DNA from: Bacillota bacterium
GTDB lineage: Bacteria > Bacillota > Sulfobacillia > Sulfobacillales > Sulfobacillaceae
Assembly: GCA_021799435.1 (NCBI GenBank)
Contig: JAJZAN010000005.1
Span: 20,042 to 84,041, forward strand
Length of the DNA stretch: 64,000 nucleotides
Direction: 5' to 3'
Below the pieces are notes generated by a model, which worked only from the letters and a program-made list of their open reading frames with translations, did not search any database and was not told the origin of the DNA. The position numbers and the translations under genes were made by a program. Below, in pieces: positions 8,981-18,507 of the stretch (within the stretch, counting starts at the first letter, position 1; each line of letters begins with the position of its first letter).

Positions 8981-9499
8981 TTAAGAGCCGTCCGCAGGTG
9001 GCTCCTGGGTCTGCTCCTGGCGCGAGTGGTGGCTCTGGCTCGATGAGGAGGAGGACTCGATGATGCCCAACTTACCATCTATCTCCAACTGGGCCATCTT
9101 CACGTCCCGGTAGCGGTTGACCTTAAGCTCCCGGAGCCGCATGTCCAAGTCCTCCCGGGCCATGCCCGCCTTACCGAGCTCACGGGTGAGTACGTGACCA
9201 TCCTTGACAATGACCCGGGGATGTCCAAGAAGCCACGGACGCGCACTCGGCATCCGCACGGAGAACTGCCCCACAATCCAAGACAGCACCGCAAAGGATG
9301 CGACCACCAGAACGCCGGCGTCCAACGGAACGCTCCGGGTGAGCGATACCGATCCTGCCACGGTGCCATAGGTTATGGCGGCGACTTTGTCCAGGGGCGT
9401 GAGTTCGGCCATGGTGCGCTTACCCAGCAGGCGAAAGGCCAGCAACACTGACAGAAACATGACAAATGACCGATAGAACATGGGCAACGCTAAATGCAT
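8981..9499 (-). CDS. DUF421/YetF-like membrane protein with Ser/Gln-rich tail
   Basis: MHLALPMFYRSFVMFLSVLLAFRLLGKRTMAELTPLDKVAAITYGTVAGS...VIVKDGHV...LRELKVNRYRDVKMAQLEIDG. Confidence 0.8.
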   Translation of the reverse strand: MHLALPMFYRSFVMFLSVLLAFRLLGKRTMAELTPLDKVAAITYGTVAGSVSLTRSVPLDAGVLVVASFAVLSWIVGQFSVRMPSARPWLLGHPRVIVKDGHVLTRELGKAGMAREDLDMRLRELKVNRYRDVKMAQLEIDGKLGIIESSSSSSQSHHSRQEQTQEPPADGS

Positions 9500-9660
9500 T
9501 CCCGTCCCTCCTGATATGATAGCGTTTGGCAGTTCCTGGTTGGTTTTCCCAACTGAGGGAGGAATTATCCGGGTTCTGGCGAATAGCGAGGTGATGAGGA
9601 TCGACCAGGGTCGATGCCTCGCGCCCCCAGGGCGACATGGGGTTGGAGGAGGAAGATTTG

Positions 9661-10455
9661 GTGACATTCCAAGACATTGTGGCAGAGTCCCAAGGGGCTC
9701 TGCTGACTATTTCGTTGAATCGACCCGAGGCCTTGAACGCCTTGACCGCCAGGTTGCGTCAAGAGCTCTTGCAGGCACTTCGGGGTGCGGATCGCAACCC
9801 CGAGCTGCGGGTCGTCGTGATCCGTGGCCATGGCCGTGCATTTTCCGTCGGACAAGACCTAAAAGAGATGACGGAGTATTACGAAGCGCATGGCCCCCGA
9901 CTCGGCAAGCTGGTGCAAGACGAGTACATACCCATTGTGCAAGCCTTGCGGAACCTGTCCAAACCGACGGTCGCAGTATTGGAAGGCGCGGCCGTGGGCG
10001 GCGGCATGGCATTAGCCCTCGCTGCCGATTTCCGGGTTATTTCTACACGCGCGCAGATGGTGCCCGGATTCGTGAATGTGGGATTGGCTCCTGACACCGG
10101 CACGGCGTTCTTGTTAGGGCGCTCCATTGGCTATGCGCGGGCCTTATCGGTGTGTTTGACGGGGCAACCCATCAAGGCCGCCCAGTTGGTGGAGTGGGGC
10201 TTGGCGGCTTCCGCTCACGACAGCGCCGAGTCCTTGAATGAGGAACTGGCGCAGTTGACCGACAAGCTTTCGCACGGTCCCACCAAGGCGTACGCCGTCA
10301 TTCGCCGGCTGTTCGATCAATCGGCTCACCTGCCGCTCGAGGCTGTGCTCGGCTTGGAGCGGGACGCTCAAGAGGAGCTCGCCCAAACCCAGGATCACCA
10401 GTCCTCGATTGCAGCCTTTCTGGCTAAACAAACCCCCGAGTTTCACGGTCAATAG
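9661..10455 (+). CDS. Enoyl-CoA hydratase/isomerase family protein
   Basis: ISLNRPEALNAL...VVVIRGHGRAFSVGQDLKEM crotonase signature; GTG start after ggaggagg. Confidence 0.85.
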   Translation: MTFQDIVAESQGALLTISLNRPEALNALTARLRQELLQALRGADRNPELRVVVIRGHGRAFSVGQDLKEMTEYYEAHGPRLGKLVQDEYIPIVQALRNLSKPTVAVLEGAAVGGGMALALAADFRVISTRAQMVPGFVNVGLAPDTGTAFLLGRSIGYARALSVCLTGQPIKAAQLVEWGLAASAHDSAESLNEELAQLTDKLSHGPTKAYAVIRRLFDQSAHLPLEAVLGLERDAQEELAQTQDHQSSIAAFLAKQTPEFHGQ

Positions 10456-10484
10456 CGACCAACGCTCAAAAGGAGGAACAGAGA

Positions 10485-11276
10485 ATGTCCAAAACCATGC
10501 TGCCAGAGGGGACGTTGGCTGGGCAGACTGCCGTTATTACAGGTGGAGGGAGTGGAATCGGGTTCGGTATTGCCCGCGAGTTGGGGCGCCTTGGCGCCAC
10601 CGTTGTGTTGGCGGGCCGCAAGGCTGATAAGTTGGAAGCGGCTGCAGCCGAACTCGGCCGCGACGACATGACGGCTCTGGCTCTCCCCACTGATATCCGA
10701 GACCCCGGTCAGGTGGAGAACCTCATGGAGCAGACCGTCGAACGAACCGGCAGGTTGGACATGCTGGTGAACTCGGCGGCTGGCAACTTTATCGTTGACA
10801 GCGACAAATTGTCCGTCAATGGCTGGAACGCAGTGGTGAATACCGTGCTGCACGGAACTTTTTATTGTACCCGAGCCGCTGGGCTCAAGATGATGGACTT
10901 GGGACACGGGGGCCGCATCCTGTCGATTGTGGCCAGCTACGCCTGGACGGGCGGACCCCGGACGGTCCACTCGGTCGCAGCCAAGGCCGGCGTTGTGGCC
11001 ATGACCCGGACACTGGCAGTGGAGTGGGCGCAGCACGGAATTCGAGTCAACGCCATTTGCCCCGGTCCGACCGACACCGAGGGTGCGCGGCCGCTTTGGG
11101 CAGATCCGGCAGAAGAAGCCCGGCTCACGCAAAAAATCCCGGTCGGGCGGTTTGGCAGTGTCGAGGAAATGGGCCAGGCGGCCAGCTACCTGCTCTCGCC
11201 CTACGCGGATTTTGTTAATGGGGAAGTGTTTGTCATTGATGGTGGCGAATGGTTGGGCAAGGGTTTGACGTCTTAG
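10485..11276 (+). CDS. SDR oxidoreductase, 2,4-dienoyl-CoA reductase (FadH of Bacillus)-like
   Basis: TGGGSGIGFGIA, NSAAGNFIVDSDKLSVNGWNAVVNTVLHGTFYCTRAAG and AVEWAQHGIRVNAICPGP resemble Bacillus FadH. Confidence 0.8.
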   Translation: MSKTMLPEGTLAGQTAVITGGGSGIGFGIARELGRLGATVVLAGRKADKLEAAAAELGRDDMTALALPTDIRDPGQVENLMEQTVERTGRLDMLVNSAAGNFIVDSDKLSVNGWNAVVNTVLHGTFYCTRAAGLKMMDLGHGGRILSIVASYAWTGGPRTVHSVAAKAGVVAMTRTLAVEWAQHGIRVNAICPGPTDTEGARPLWADPAEEARLTQKIPVGRFGSVEEMGQAASYLLSPYADFVNGEVFVIDGGEWLGKGLTS

Positions 11277-11295
11277 GAAGAGGGGAGAGCTGTCT

Positions 11296-12159
11296 ATGGA
11301 CAAGCGGATGAGTATAGACGAGGTGGTGGACCGCATTCCCAGCGGGGGCTTAATCGCCATTGGCGGGTCCTCGATCTCACGGAAGCCCATGGCCTTGGTA
11401 CGGGCCTTGGCCCGCAGCGATAAGCGCGACTTGCGGATTATCGTGGATGTGGGCGGGCCGGACGTAGACCTGTTGTTGGGCACAGGACGCGTGGGCGAGG
11501 TCATCTATGCCTTTGTGGGTTTCGAGGTGTTGGGCCTGGCCCCGCATTTCCGTCGTGCCCGGCAGAGTCAGACCGTCCGGTTCCAAGAATGGACGGAGTA
11601 CACTGTCATGGCGGGGCTGGACGCGGCTATCAAACGAGTACCGTTCATGCCCACCCATGCCACTCTGGGCACGGACGTACTCCGGGTCAATCCCTCATTC
11701 AAGGAAATCCGTGATCCGTTTACGGAGCAGCCGATCGTGGCGGTTCCAGCGTTGAAGCCGGATGTAGCCCTGATTCATGTGAATTACGCGGACATCCAAG
11801 GCAACGGAGTGATCTTAGGTGATGGCCACGTGGACGTACTCTGCGCCAAAGCGGCCAAGGATACCTACATGTCGTGTGAGCGCCTCTTATCTTCTGAAGA
11901 GTTGCAGCGCTTCGGACGAGACGTACAGATCCTGCGGGTGTACTCCCGCGGAGTCGTCGAAGCCCCTTGGGGGGCGCACCCGACAGGCTGTGCACCAGAC
12001 TATCGGACAGACGTGCGGCACCTGCAGGACTATCTCCGGGCCTCTGCCTCGGAGGAAGGCTGGCATCAGTACGAAAGCGAGTTTGTCACGGTGGACCACC
12101 GGCAGTACTTGGAAAACCATGGTGGCGCGGAAGAACTGGTGTCGCGCCTGAAGGTCTAG
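11296..12159 (+). CDS. CoA-transferase subunit A, IpdA-like
   Basis: SGGLIAIGGSSISRKPMALVRALARSD...GVVEAPWGAHPTGCAPDYRTDVRHLQDYL is very similar to mycobacterial IpdA. Confidence 0.8.
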   Translation: MDKRMSIDEVVDRIPSGGLIAIGGSSISRKPMALVRALARSDKRDLRIIVDVGGPDVDLLLGTGRVGEVIYAFVGFEVLGLAPHFRRARQSQTVRFQEWTEYTVMAGLDAAIKRVPFMPTHATLGTDVLRVNPSFKEIRDPFTEQPIVAVPALKPDVALIHVNYADIQGNGVILGDGHVDVLCAKAAKDTYMSCERLLSSEELQRFGRDVQILRVYSRGVVEAPWGAHPTGCAPDYRTDVRHLQDYLRASASEEGWHQYESEFVTVDHRQYLENHGGAEELVSRLKV

Positions 12160-12182
12160 CGGAGCCATAAGGAGGGATACCC

Positions 12183-13046
12183 ATGCCGATTGACCCACAA
12201 TTGAATGTCGATGAAGTCATCATCACGACTATGGCGCGGCAGTTGTCGGGAGAGATGCTGGTGAGCTCGGTCACCGCATTTGGTTCTCTGGCGGCGCACT
12301 TGGCCAAGCGGCGCTATGCGCCGGACCTGGCGGTCCTGTCTACACCGGAATCGGGAATGGACGTCACCCCGATGCCGACTTTGACTCTAGGGCAATTTCT
12401 GACGGATGTACAACAGGGAATCCCATTGACGATGGAAGACATCTTTGATGCCATCTTTACAGACCATTTCCGTATCTGGATTAATCCGTCGCAGATTGAT
12501 CAGTACGGCAACACCAACATTACCTGCATTGGGGATTGGTACCGCCCCAAAGTGGCCCTGGTCGGTGCGCGAGGCATACCCGAGGATACCTCCCACCTCT
12601 CGGAGACCTTCTACTACATTCTGAACCACTCCCCGCGGGCCGTCGTAGCCCGAGTGGACTTCAAGAGCGGGGCCGGGAACGGGGAGAGCCGCCATGGTTT
12701 AGACTCCCACGGGGCCCCAAGTGTTTTGGTAACGGACCTGGGCGTGTTCGACTTTACGGGTCCCGACGGCACCATGGCGGTCCGGAGCCTGCACCCGGGG
12801 GTAACGGTGGAGGAAGTGCAACAGCGCACCGGGTTTCCTGTTTATGTGCCGGGCGGTGAGATTCCCTTAACGGAACTGCCGAGCCCCGAGGATGTGCGTA
12901 TTATCCGTGACGCCGACCCGCTCGAGGTGCGGAAGTTGGAACTCATGTCCGGTCCCGAGGCAGCCGAGAAGTTTGTGGCTATCTACGAGCGCGAGCGGCA
13001 AGCGCTCCATGCCACCTATCCGCGTGTGGGGAAGTTTGGCCGATGA
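12183..13046 (+). CDS. CoA-transferase subunit B, IpdB-like
   Basis: Paired with the A subunit; FRIWINPSQIDQYGNTNITCIGDWYRPKVALVGARGIPEDTSHL. Confidence 0.8.
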   Translation: MPIDPQLNVDEVIITTMARQLSGEMLVSSVTAFGSLAAHLAKRRYAPDLAVLSTPESGMDVTPMPTLTLGQFLTDVQQGIPLTMEDIFDAIFTDHFRIWINPSQIDQYGNTNITCIGDWYRPKVALVGARGIPEDTSHLSETFYYILNHSPRAVVARVDFKSGAGNGESRHGLDSHGAPSVLVTDLGVFDFTGPDGTMAVRSLHPGVTVEEVQQRTGFPVYVPGGEIPLTELPSPEDVRIIRDADPLEVRKLELMSGPEAAEKFVAIYERERQALHATYPRVGKFGR

Positions 13047-13792
13047 GCGTGGCCGGAAAGACCGTTCTGATTACGGGTGGCGCGCGCGGCATCGGACAGG
13101 CCGTCGCAGAAGGAGCGCTGCAGGAGGGTGCCCGGGTGGCCATCTGGTCGCTGAATCCAGCGAGTGTGGAGCAGGCACGCGGCGCCATGCCGACTTTGGC
13201 TTGGGCAGACGCTGTCGATGTCGGGGACCGCGCGGCGGTGTCTCAGGGGTTCCGGCGTGTGGAAGAGCACGTAGGACCGGTGGACGTACTTGTTAACAAC
13301 GCCGGCTACACGTTGACCTCCCGGTTTATGGAGGAAGACGAGTCCTATTGGCGTCGGGTGGTCGATACCAACTTCTGGGGTGTGATCTACACGATCCGGG
13401 AGGCCCTGACCAGCATGCTGGAAAGACAGACCGGCAGCATCGTGAATGTGGTGTCCGACGCGGGGCGAGTCGGGATGGGCGGCGAATCGGTGTACGCTGG
13501 AGCCAAGGGAGGTGTCGTGGCGTTTTCTAAGTCCATCGCCCAAGAAACTGCCAAGGCCGGCGTCCGGGTTAACTGCGTGGCCCCAGGTCCGACCCGCACG
13601 CGGATTCTGGAAAGCAACACGGAGGATGGGGACGCGGAAAAGCTCATCGACAAGATGATCAGACGAATCCCCTTGCGCCGCATTGCGGAGCCCAGCGAGG
13701 TGGCGGCGGCCGTGCTGTTTCTGGCAGGATCGGGTGCGTCGCATATCACCGGCCAAGTCTTGTCCGTGTCCGGTGGGCTGACTATGGTATGA
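13043..13792 (+). CDS. SDR family oxidoreductase (FabG-like)
   Basis: TGGARGIGQAVAEG, NNAGYT, YAGAKGGV; ATGA overlaps on both sides. Confidence 0.85.
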   Translation: MSVAGKTVLITGGARGIGQAVAEGALQEGARVAIWSLNPASVEQARGAMPTLAWADAVDVGDRAAVSQGFRRVEEHVGPVDVLVNNAGYTLTSRFMEEDESYWRRVVDTNFWGVIYTIREALTSMLERQTGSIVNVVSDAGRVGMGGESVYAGAKGGVVAFSKSIAQETAKAGVRVNCVAPGPTRTRILESNTEDGDAEKLIDKMIRRIPLRRIAEPSEVAAAVLFLAGSGASHITGQVLSVSGGLTMV

Positions 13793-14385
13793 TCCGCCGT
13801 CTGGCCGGGGCGTTGCTGCTGACCTTAGCTGGCGCCCCCAGCCCCACGGTTCTCATGATTCAACGGCCACGGTCCATGCGTCACTTCCCGGGGGTCTGGA
13901 GTTTTCCGGGCGGTCTGGTCGAGGCAAGCGACCGGGGGGGGCGAGAGTGGGTGAGTCCCGCCGACACAGGGACGTCGCTCTGCCTCTCCACGGAGAGTTA
14001 CCTCCACCGTTGGGATCTCAGCGCGCCGCCCATTCATGCGTGGTTGCCGCCCGATGATCCAGGTGCCGTTGAAACGGCGGCTCGTGCGGCGTGGCGCGAG
14101 GTCCAGGAAGAATTAGGACCCGACATCAGTTCCGTTGTGGCGGAAGAGCGCCGCATGCGGTATCTAGGGCGGCTGTCTCCACCACCAAGCGTCGAGTTTG
14201 GATTCGACACCCGATTTTTTGCCTTGGCGGTGCGGCCGTTTCGTATCGTTCCCGAGCCGGCTGAGGTTGCCCAAGCGTGCTGGCTTCGCGTTTCGGCGGT
14301 GCTCGAGGGAGGGCTGGAAATGGCGAAGCCTACGCAGTATGTTTTGGAGCGCCTCGAGGATTGTCTCCGGTCCCAGAAAGCATAG
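13789..14385 (+). CDS. NUDIX hydrolase
   Basis: HFPGVWSFPGGLVEASD...AARAAWREVQEELG Nudix-box-like. Confidence 0.75.
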   Translation: MIRRLAGALLLTLAGAPSPTVLMIQRPRSMRHFPGVWSFPGGLVEASDRGGREWVSPADTGTSLCLSTESYLHRWDLSAPPIHAWLPPDDPGAVETAARAAWREVQEELGPDISSVVAEERRMRYLGRLSPPPSVEFGFDTRFFALAVRPFRIVPEPAEVAQACWLRVSAVLEGGLEMAKPTQYVLERLEDCLRSQKA

Positions 14386-14400
14386 ATGAGGGGGCACCGC

Positions 14401-15243
14401 ATGCTACAGGTATCCAACACCGTGTATCTCTCCGAGGTCCCGAGCGTTACATTGCCGCCATATCATACGACCAACGCGTATTGGATTTTAGATCTGGGCC
14501 GCGCCGTGCTGGTCGATCCCGGCGACGGACAGGAGGCTTCTATCGATATTCTCGAGCGGGACTGGGAGAGTTTAGGACGTCCCGTGGTAGAAGCGGTCTA
14601 CTGCACCCATTACCACCTCGACCATAGCGGCGGTGCGCGCAAGGCGGGTGACGCTTTTCAGGCCCCCATTTACCTCTCCCGCGATGACCAGGCGTGTTTA
14701 AGAGACCACGGCGGAGATCCCACAGGGTTTCAAACGCTTAGTCCGGGCCGGATTTCTGTGGGCGGGATGGACGTGGAGATTCTCGCCGCGCCGGGCCACA
14801 CTCCGGGCCAGATGAACTTGTGGCTTCCGGATGATCGGGGGCTCCTGGCGGGGGATAACGTCTTAGGCAATACCACGGTCGTCATTGTACCGCCTGATGG
14901 CCACTTGGGTCAGTATCTGCACTCGCTAAAGCATCTCGAGAGTCTGGAACTCGCATGGATTGGCCCTGGACATGGCGGCATTGTGCGCCATCCCGGGGCC
15001 TATCTGGCGCAATACATTGCGCACCGCGAGGAGCGTAATCAGCAAATTCTGGCCCTTTTATCGTCGGACTGGCACACGCCTCGCGCCATCGCGGAGGATG
15101 TATACCGTGGTAAGCTCAGTGATGCGGAGATGTCTATGGGAGAATGGATGGTGCGAGGTCACTTGGCGTGGTTCCTCGAGCAAGGCTGGATCGAAGAACG
15201 CGAGGGACAGTACAGAAAGGTTGGAGCGCATGATTTTTCGTGA
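14401..15243 (+). CDS. Metallo-beta-lactamase-fold hydrolase
   Basis: THYHLDHSGG, APGHTPGQMNLWLP, LLAGDNVL, GPGHGG motifs. Confidence 0.88.
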   Translation: MLQVSNTVYLSEVPSVTLPPYHTTNAYWILDLGRAVLVDPGDGQEASIDILERDWESLGRPVVEAVYCTHYHLDHSGGARKAGDAFQAPIYLSRDDQACLRDHGGDPTGFQTLSPGRISVGGMDVEILAAPGHTPGQMNLWLPDDRGLLAGDNVLGNTTVVIVPPDGHLGQYLHSLKHLESLELAWIGPGHGGIVRHPGAYLAQYIAHREERNQQILALLSSDWHTPRAIAEDVYRGKLSDAEMSMGEWMVRGHLAWFLEQGWIEEREGQYRKVGAHDFS

Positions 15244-16081
15244 CGATTTGTTGCAGGACAAGATCGTGCTTATCACCGGGGGCGGCACAGGACTGGGGCG
15301 GGCGATGGCCGAATCGTTCGGCCATTTGGGCGCATCGCTGGCTCTTGTGGGGCGCCGTCTTGAGGTTCTCAAAGAGGCTCAACGGGACCTGGAGTCGCAA
15401 GGGATCCCGACCTTTATTCACTCACTGGACATTCGGGATGCCGAGGCGGTTGAACGCGCCATGGACGCTATCGAGGGCCATTATGGCCGGTTGGACGTCT
15501 TGGTCAACAACGCGGCCGGCAACTTTATCAGCCCCACCGAGCGTCTCTCCCCCAGAGCCGTGGATGCCGTTGTCAACATCGTGTTGCATGGGACTCTATA
15601 CTGCACCTTGGCTGCCGGCAAACGCTGGATCGCTAACGGCACCGGCGGGACGGTATTGAATATTGTCACCACCTATGCATGGACCGGTTCCGGCTACGTG
15701 GTGCCCTCGGCCGTGGCGAAAGCGGGGGTGCTGGCCATGACGCGCTCGCTGGCGGTGGAATGGGCCCCCCATCACATCCGCCAGGTCGCCATTGCCCCGG
15801 GACCGTTTCCTACCGAAGGCGCCTGGTCGCGGTTGATGCCCACCCCTGAGATGGCTGAGGCAGTCGTCAACCGCGTGCCGATGAAGCGCGTGGGAAGACC
15901 GGAAGAACTAACGAGCTTGGCAGCCTATCTGATTTCTGATGCAGCAGACTACATTAACGGCGAAGTGGTCACCATTGATGGCGGCGAATGGCTGAACGGA
16001 GCGGGTCAGTTCAACGCATTGGACCGCGTCACGCCCGAGCAGTGGGACATGGTACGGGCCATGATGCCAAAGAAGTCGTAA
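15230..16081 (+). CDS. SDR oxidoreductase, FadH-like (second paralogue)
   Basis: TGGGTGLGRAMAES, NNAAGNFISPTERLS, VVNIVLHGTLYCTLAAGKRWI; start overlaps the upstream MBL gene. Confidence 0.8.
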   Translation: MIFRDDLLQDKIVLITGGGTGLGRAMAESFGHLGASLALVGRRLEVLKEAQRDLESQGIPTFIHSLDIRDAEAVERAMDAIEGHYGRLDVLVNNAAGNFISPTERLSPRAVDAVVNIVLHGTLYCTLAAGKRWIANGTGGTVLNIVTTYAWTGSGYVVPSAVAKAGVLAMTRSLAVEWAPHHIRQVAIAPGPFPTEGAWSRLMPTPEMAEAVVNRVPMKRVGRPEELTSLAAYLISDAADYINGEVVTIDGGEWLNGAGQFNALDRVTPEQWDMVRAMMPKKS

Positions 16082-16082
16082 T

Positions 16083-16820
16083 ATGTCGGATCCAGCCTGG
16101 GCCTTGGCGCTGACCCTGGCCGGTCTGGCAGCCTCCACCAGCAATGGAGCGGTCGGCATCGGTGGCGGACTTTTGGTCATGCCGCTGTTGGCCTTATGGT
16201 TTCCTCCCCAGCAGGTGGTGGCCTACACCGTTCCCATGTTTTTCGTGAGTACGTTGGTGACAGGCTGGCGGTATCGCCGCGACATTCACTGGCGAACCTT
16301 TTTCAGCCTCACACCCGGCGTCCTGGCAGGAATCGTGGTCGGCGCACACTTTCTCTCCACCGCCCCCTCTGTTATTATCCGAGCCATTATGGGCGGGATT
16401 GCGCTCCTGTTTGGGACTCAGGAAGTCATTCGGCTCATCACGCACCGCACCCTCGCGGCACCGCCGGTATGGGTCAGCGTGCCGTTGACACTGGCAGCGG
16501 GTGTCGCGAGCGCTTTGACAAACATCGGCGGGACTGTCGTGTCGTTGGCGATGATTGGGCAGAACATGGGTCCCCGGTTGTTTGTGGGAACCTTGACGGC
16601 AGTGATGATCAGCATGTCGGCCTTAAAATTGGGGCTTTTCTCGGCCGGCGGCCTCTTGACTTGGCACGGCGCAGTACTGGCGATTCCGTCGATACCAGCC
16701 AGCATTGTGGGTAGCCGCATGGGAAGGTGGCTGAACGGCCGACTGTCCCCAGACGTGTTCCGGTGGATGTTGCTCGCCATTATCGTGGCGTCGGCGCTGC
16801 TGCTGGTGCTTCGCCATTAG
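16083..16820 (+). CDS. TauE/SafE-family sulfite exporter-like membrane protein
   Basis: GAVGIGGGLLVMPLLALWFPPQQVVAYTVPMFFVSTLV...TNIGGTVVSLAMIGQNM. Confidence 0.8.
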   Translation: MSDPAWALALTLAGLAASTSNGAVGIGGGLLVMPLLALWFPPQQVVAYTVPMFFVSTLVTGWRYRRDIHWRTFFSLTPGVLAGIVVGAHFLSTAPSVIIRAIMGGIALLFGTQEVIRLITHRTLAAPPVWVSVPLTLAAGVASALTNIGGTVVSLAMIGQNMGPRLFVGTLTAVMISMSALKLGLFSAGGLLTWHGAVLAIPSIPASIVGSRMGRWLNGRLSPDVFRWMLLAIIVASALLLVLRH

Positions 16821-16873
16821 AGCAGGATTCCCTCACCTAGGGAGAGAATGGATCGGCTGATAGGAAAGGAGGA

Positions 16874-17335
16874 ATGCGGGTGTTCCGTGTGGATGAGACG
16901 CGAGTCGGACAGTGGTCCGAAGCAGAGACTCGAGTGGTCGAACGGGGCGCCGTCGGGAAATTTGCGCGCGCTCTAGGACTCACCTCGGTTGTCCATTTTG
17001 ACCCCGCTGCGGCGCGGTCAGCCGGATACCGCGATGTGGTAGCTCCGCCAACATTTGCCGTTACCATGCTGCCCTGGCAGGTCCCCGGGTTGGAGTTGCC
17101 GGAAGCGGGGGTGCTTCACGGCGAACAGGAGTTCGAATGGGGAGAACCTCTGTGTGCAAGCGATGAGCTCACGGTCAGGGGGCGGTTGGAGGATGTGAAA
17201 ACCCGAACTGGACAGCAAGGCCGCATGAGTATCTTGACTCTTGTGAGCGAAGCGCACCATACATCGGGAGAGCTGGCTTTCCGAGCGCGTGCGATGCTGA
17301 TTGTCACGGAGGAGGGTGAGCATGGAGGTCGGTGA
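16874..17335 (+). CDS. FAS1-like / MaoC N-terminal-type hotdog dehydratase subunit
   Basis: FARALGLTSVVHFDPAAARSAGYRDVVAPPTFAVTM...HGEQEFEWGEPLCASDELTVRGRLEDV. Confidence 0.75.
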   Translation: MRVFRVDETRVGQWSEAETRVVERGAVGKFARALGLTSVVHFDPAAARSAGYRDVVAPPTFAVTMLPWQVPGLELPEAGVLHGEQEFEWGEPLCASDELTVRGRLEDVKTRTGQQGRMSILTLVSEAHHTSGELAFRARAMLIVTEEGEHGGR

Positions 17336-17723
17336 CGTTTTTGGACCCTACCAATTCCAAATCTCCCGTGAGCAGTTGGTGCGCTACGCGGGGGCGTCGG
17401 ATGACTACAACCCTATTCACTACGATGACGCGGCTGCGCGAGGTTTTGGACTCCCCGGCGTCATTGTGCACGGCATGCTCAACATGGGCCTCATTGCGCG
17501 GTGGATGACGGAAGATGCATTCCAGGGCCAAGCCCAGTTGGAGCAGTACTCGGTCCGCTTCCGCCAAATGGTGCAGCCTGACCGAGTGCTGGTCGTCACA
17601 GGGCGGGTGCGGGAAATCGATGGTGATCAGGTGCAGGTGGATGTACAACTGGCGGAGAGCGGCCAAAAGCCGGCTGTGACCGGCAAGATGCGGCTGCGGA
17701 TGGCACGGGGGAAGGAGGCTTAA
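17322..17723 (+). CDS. MaoC-like dehydratase (hydratase subunit partner)
   Basis: YAGASDDYNPIHYDDAAARGFGLPGVIVHGMLNMGLIARW is a MaoC hydratase motif; 14-nt overlap with the upstream gene. Confidence 0.8.
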   Translation: MEVGDVFGPYQFQISREQLVRYAGASDDYNPIHYDDAAARGFGLPGVIVHGMLNMGLIARWMTEDAFQGQAQLEQYSVRFRQMVQPDRVLVVTGRVREIDGDQVQVDVQLAESGQKPAVTGKMRLRMARGKEA

Positions 17724-17729
17724 ACGCGT

Positions 17730-18485
17730 ATGCGGGGATTAGCCAATCGGGTAGCCATTGTGACCGGTGCCGGTCAGGGCATTGGGCGAGCGGAGGCCGA
17801 GCGCTTGGCGGCAGAGGGGGCACGCGTGGCTCTGTGGGATCGCAATGGGGAGGAGGTGCGGGCCGCCGCCGAAGCCATCATCGCGGCAGGCGGCACCGCG
17901 CAGGCCTTCACCGTAGATGTCACCCAGCGCGCGGAGGTCGACGATGCGTTGGCGCAGGTGGTATCCCGATGGGGAGCGCCGGCCCTGTTGATCAACAATG
18001 CGGGAATCATCCGCGACAATCTCTTTTTCCGCATGACCGAGGACGATTGGGACGCCGTCATGGGAACCCATCTCAAGGGCACCTTCTTGGTCACGCAGGC
18101 GGTCCAAGCACATATGGTGTCGGAGCGTTTCGGCCGCATCGTCAACACCTCCTCAACTTCAGCTCTGGGCAATCGGGGACAGGCCAACTATTCGGCCGCT
18201 AAAGCGGGGCTTCAAGGCTTGACGCGCACCTTGGCCATTGAGTTGGGACCCTTCAACATCACCGTCAACGCGGTGGCGCCGGGTTTCATCGACACCGCGA
18301 TGACGGAGGCGACCGCGCGGAGGATGGGCCTAGACCCGGCGGTACTGAAAGCAGCAGCCGCCGGGCAAATTCCAGTGGGACGTGTAGGTACCCCGGAGGA
18401 CGTAGCGGGCGTGGCGGCTTTCTTGTTGAGCGACGACGCGGCCTTCATTTCGGGCCAAGTGCTCTATGTACGCGGAGGACCCTAA
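17730..18485 (+). CDS. 3-oxoacyl-ACP reductase-like SDR (FabG-like)
   Basis: TGAGQGIGRAEAERLA, NNAGIIRD, YSAAKAGLQGLTRTLA. Confidence 0.88.
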   Translation: MRGLANRVAIVTGAGQGIGRAEAERLAAEGARVALWDRNGEEVRAAAEAIIAAGGTAQAFTVDVTQRAEVDDALAQVVSRWGAPALLINNAGIIRDNLFFRMTEDDWDAVMGTHLKGTFLVTQAVQAHMVSERFGRIVNTSSTSALGNRGQANYSAAKAGLQGLTRTLAIELGPFNITVNAVAPGFIDTAMTEATARRMGLDPAVLKAAAAGQIPVGRVGTPEDVAGVAAFLLSDDAAFISGQVLYVRGGP

Positions 18486-18507
18486 CGCGCAAGGAGGGCG
18501 GAAGACC

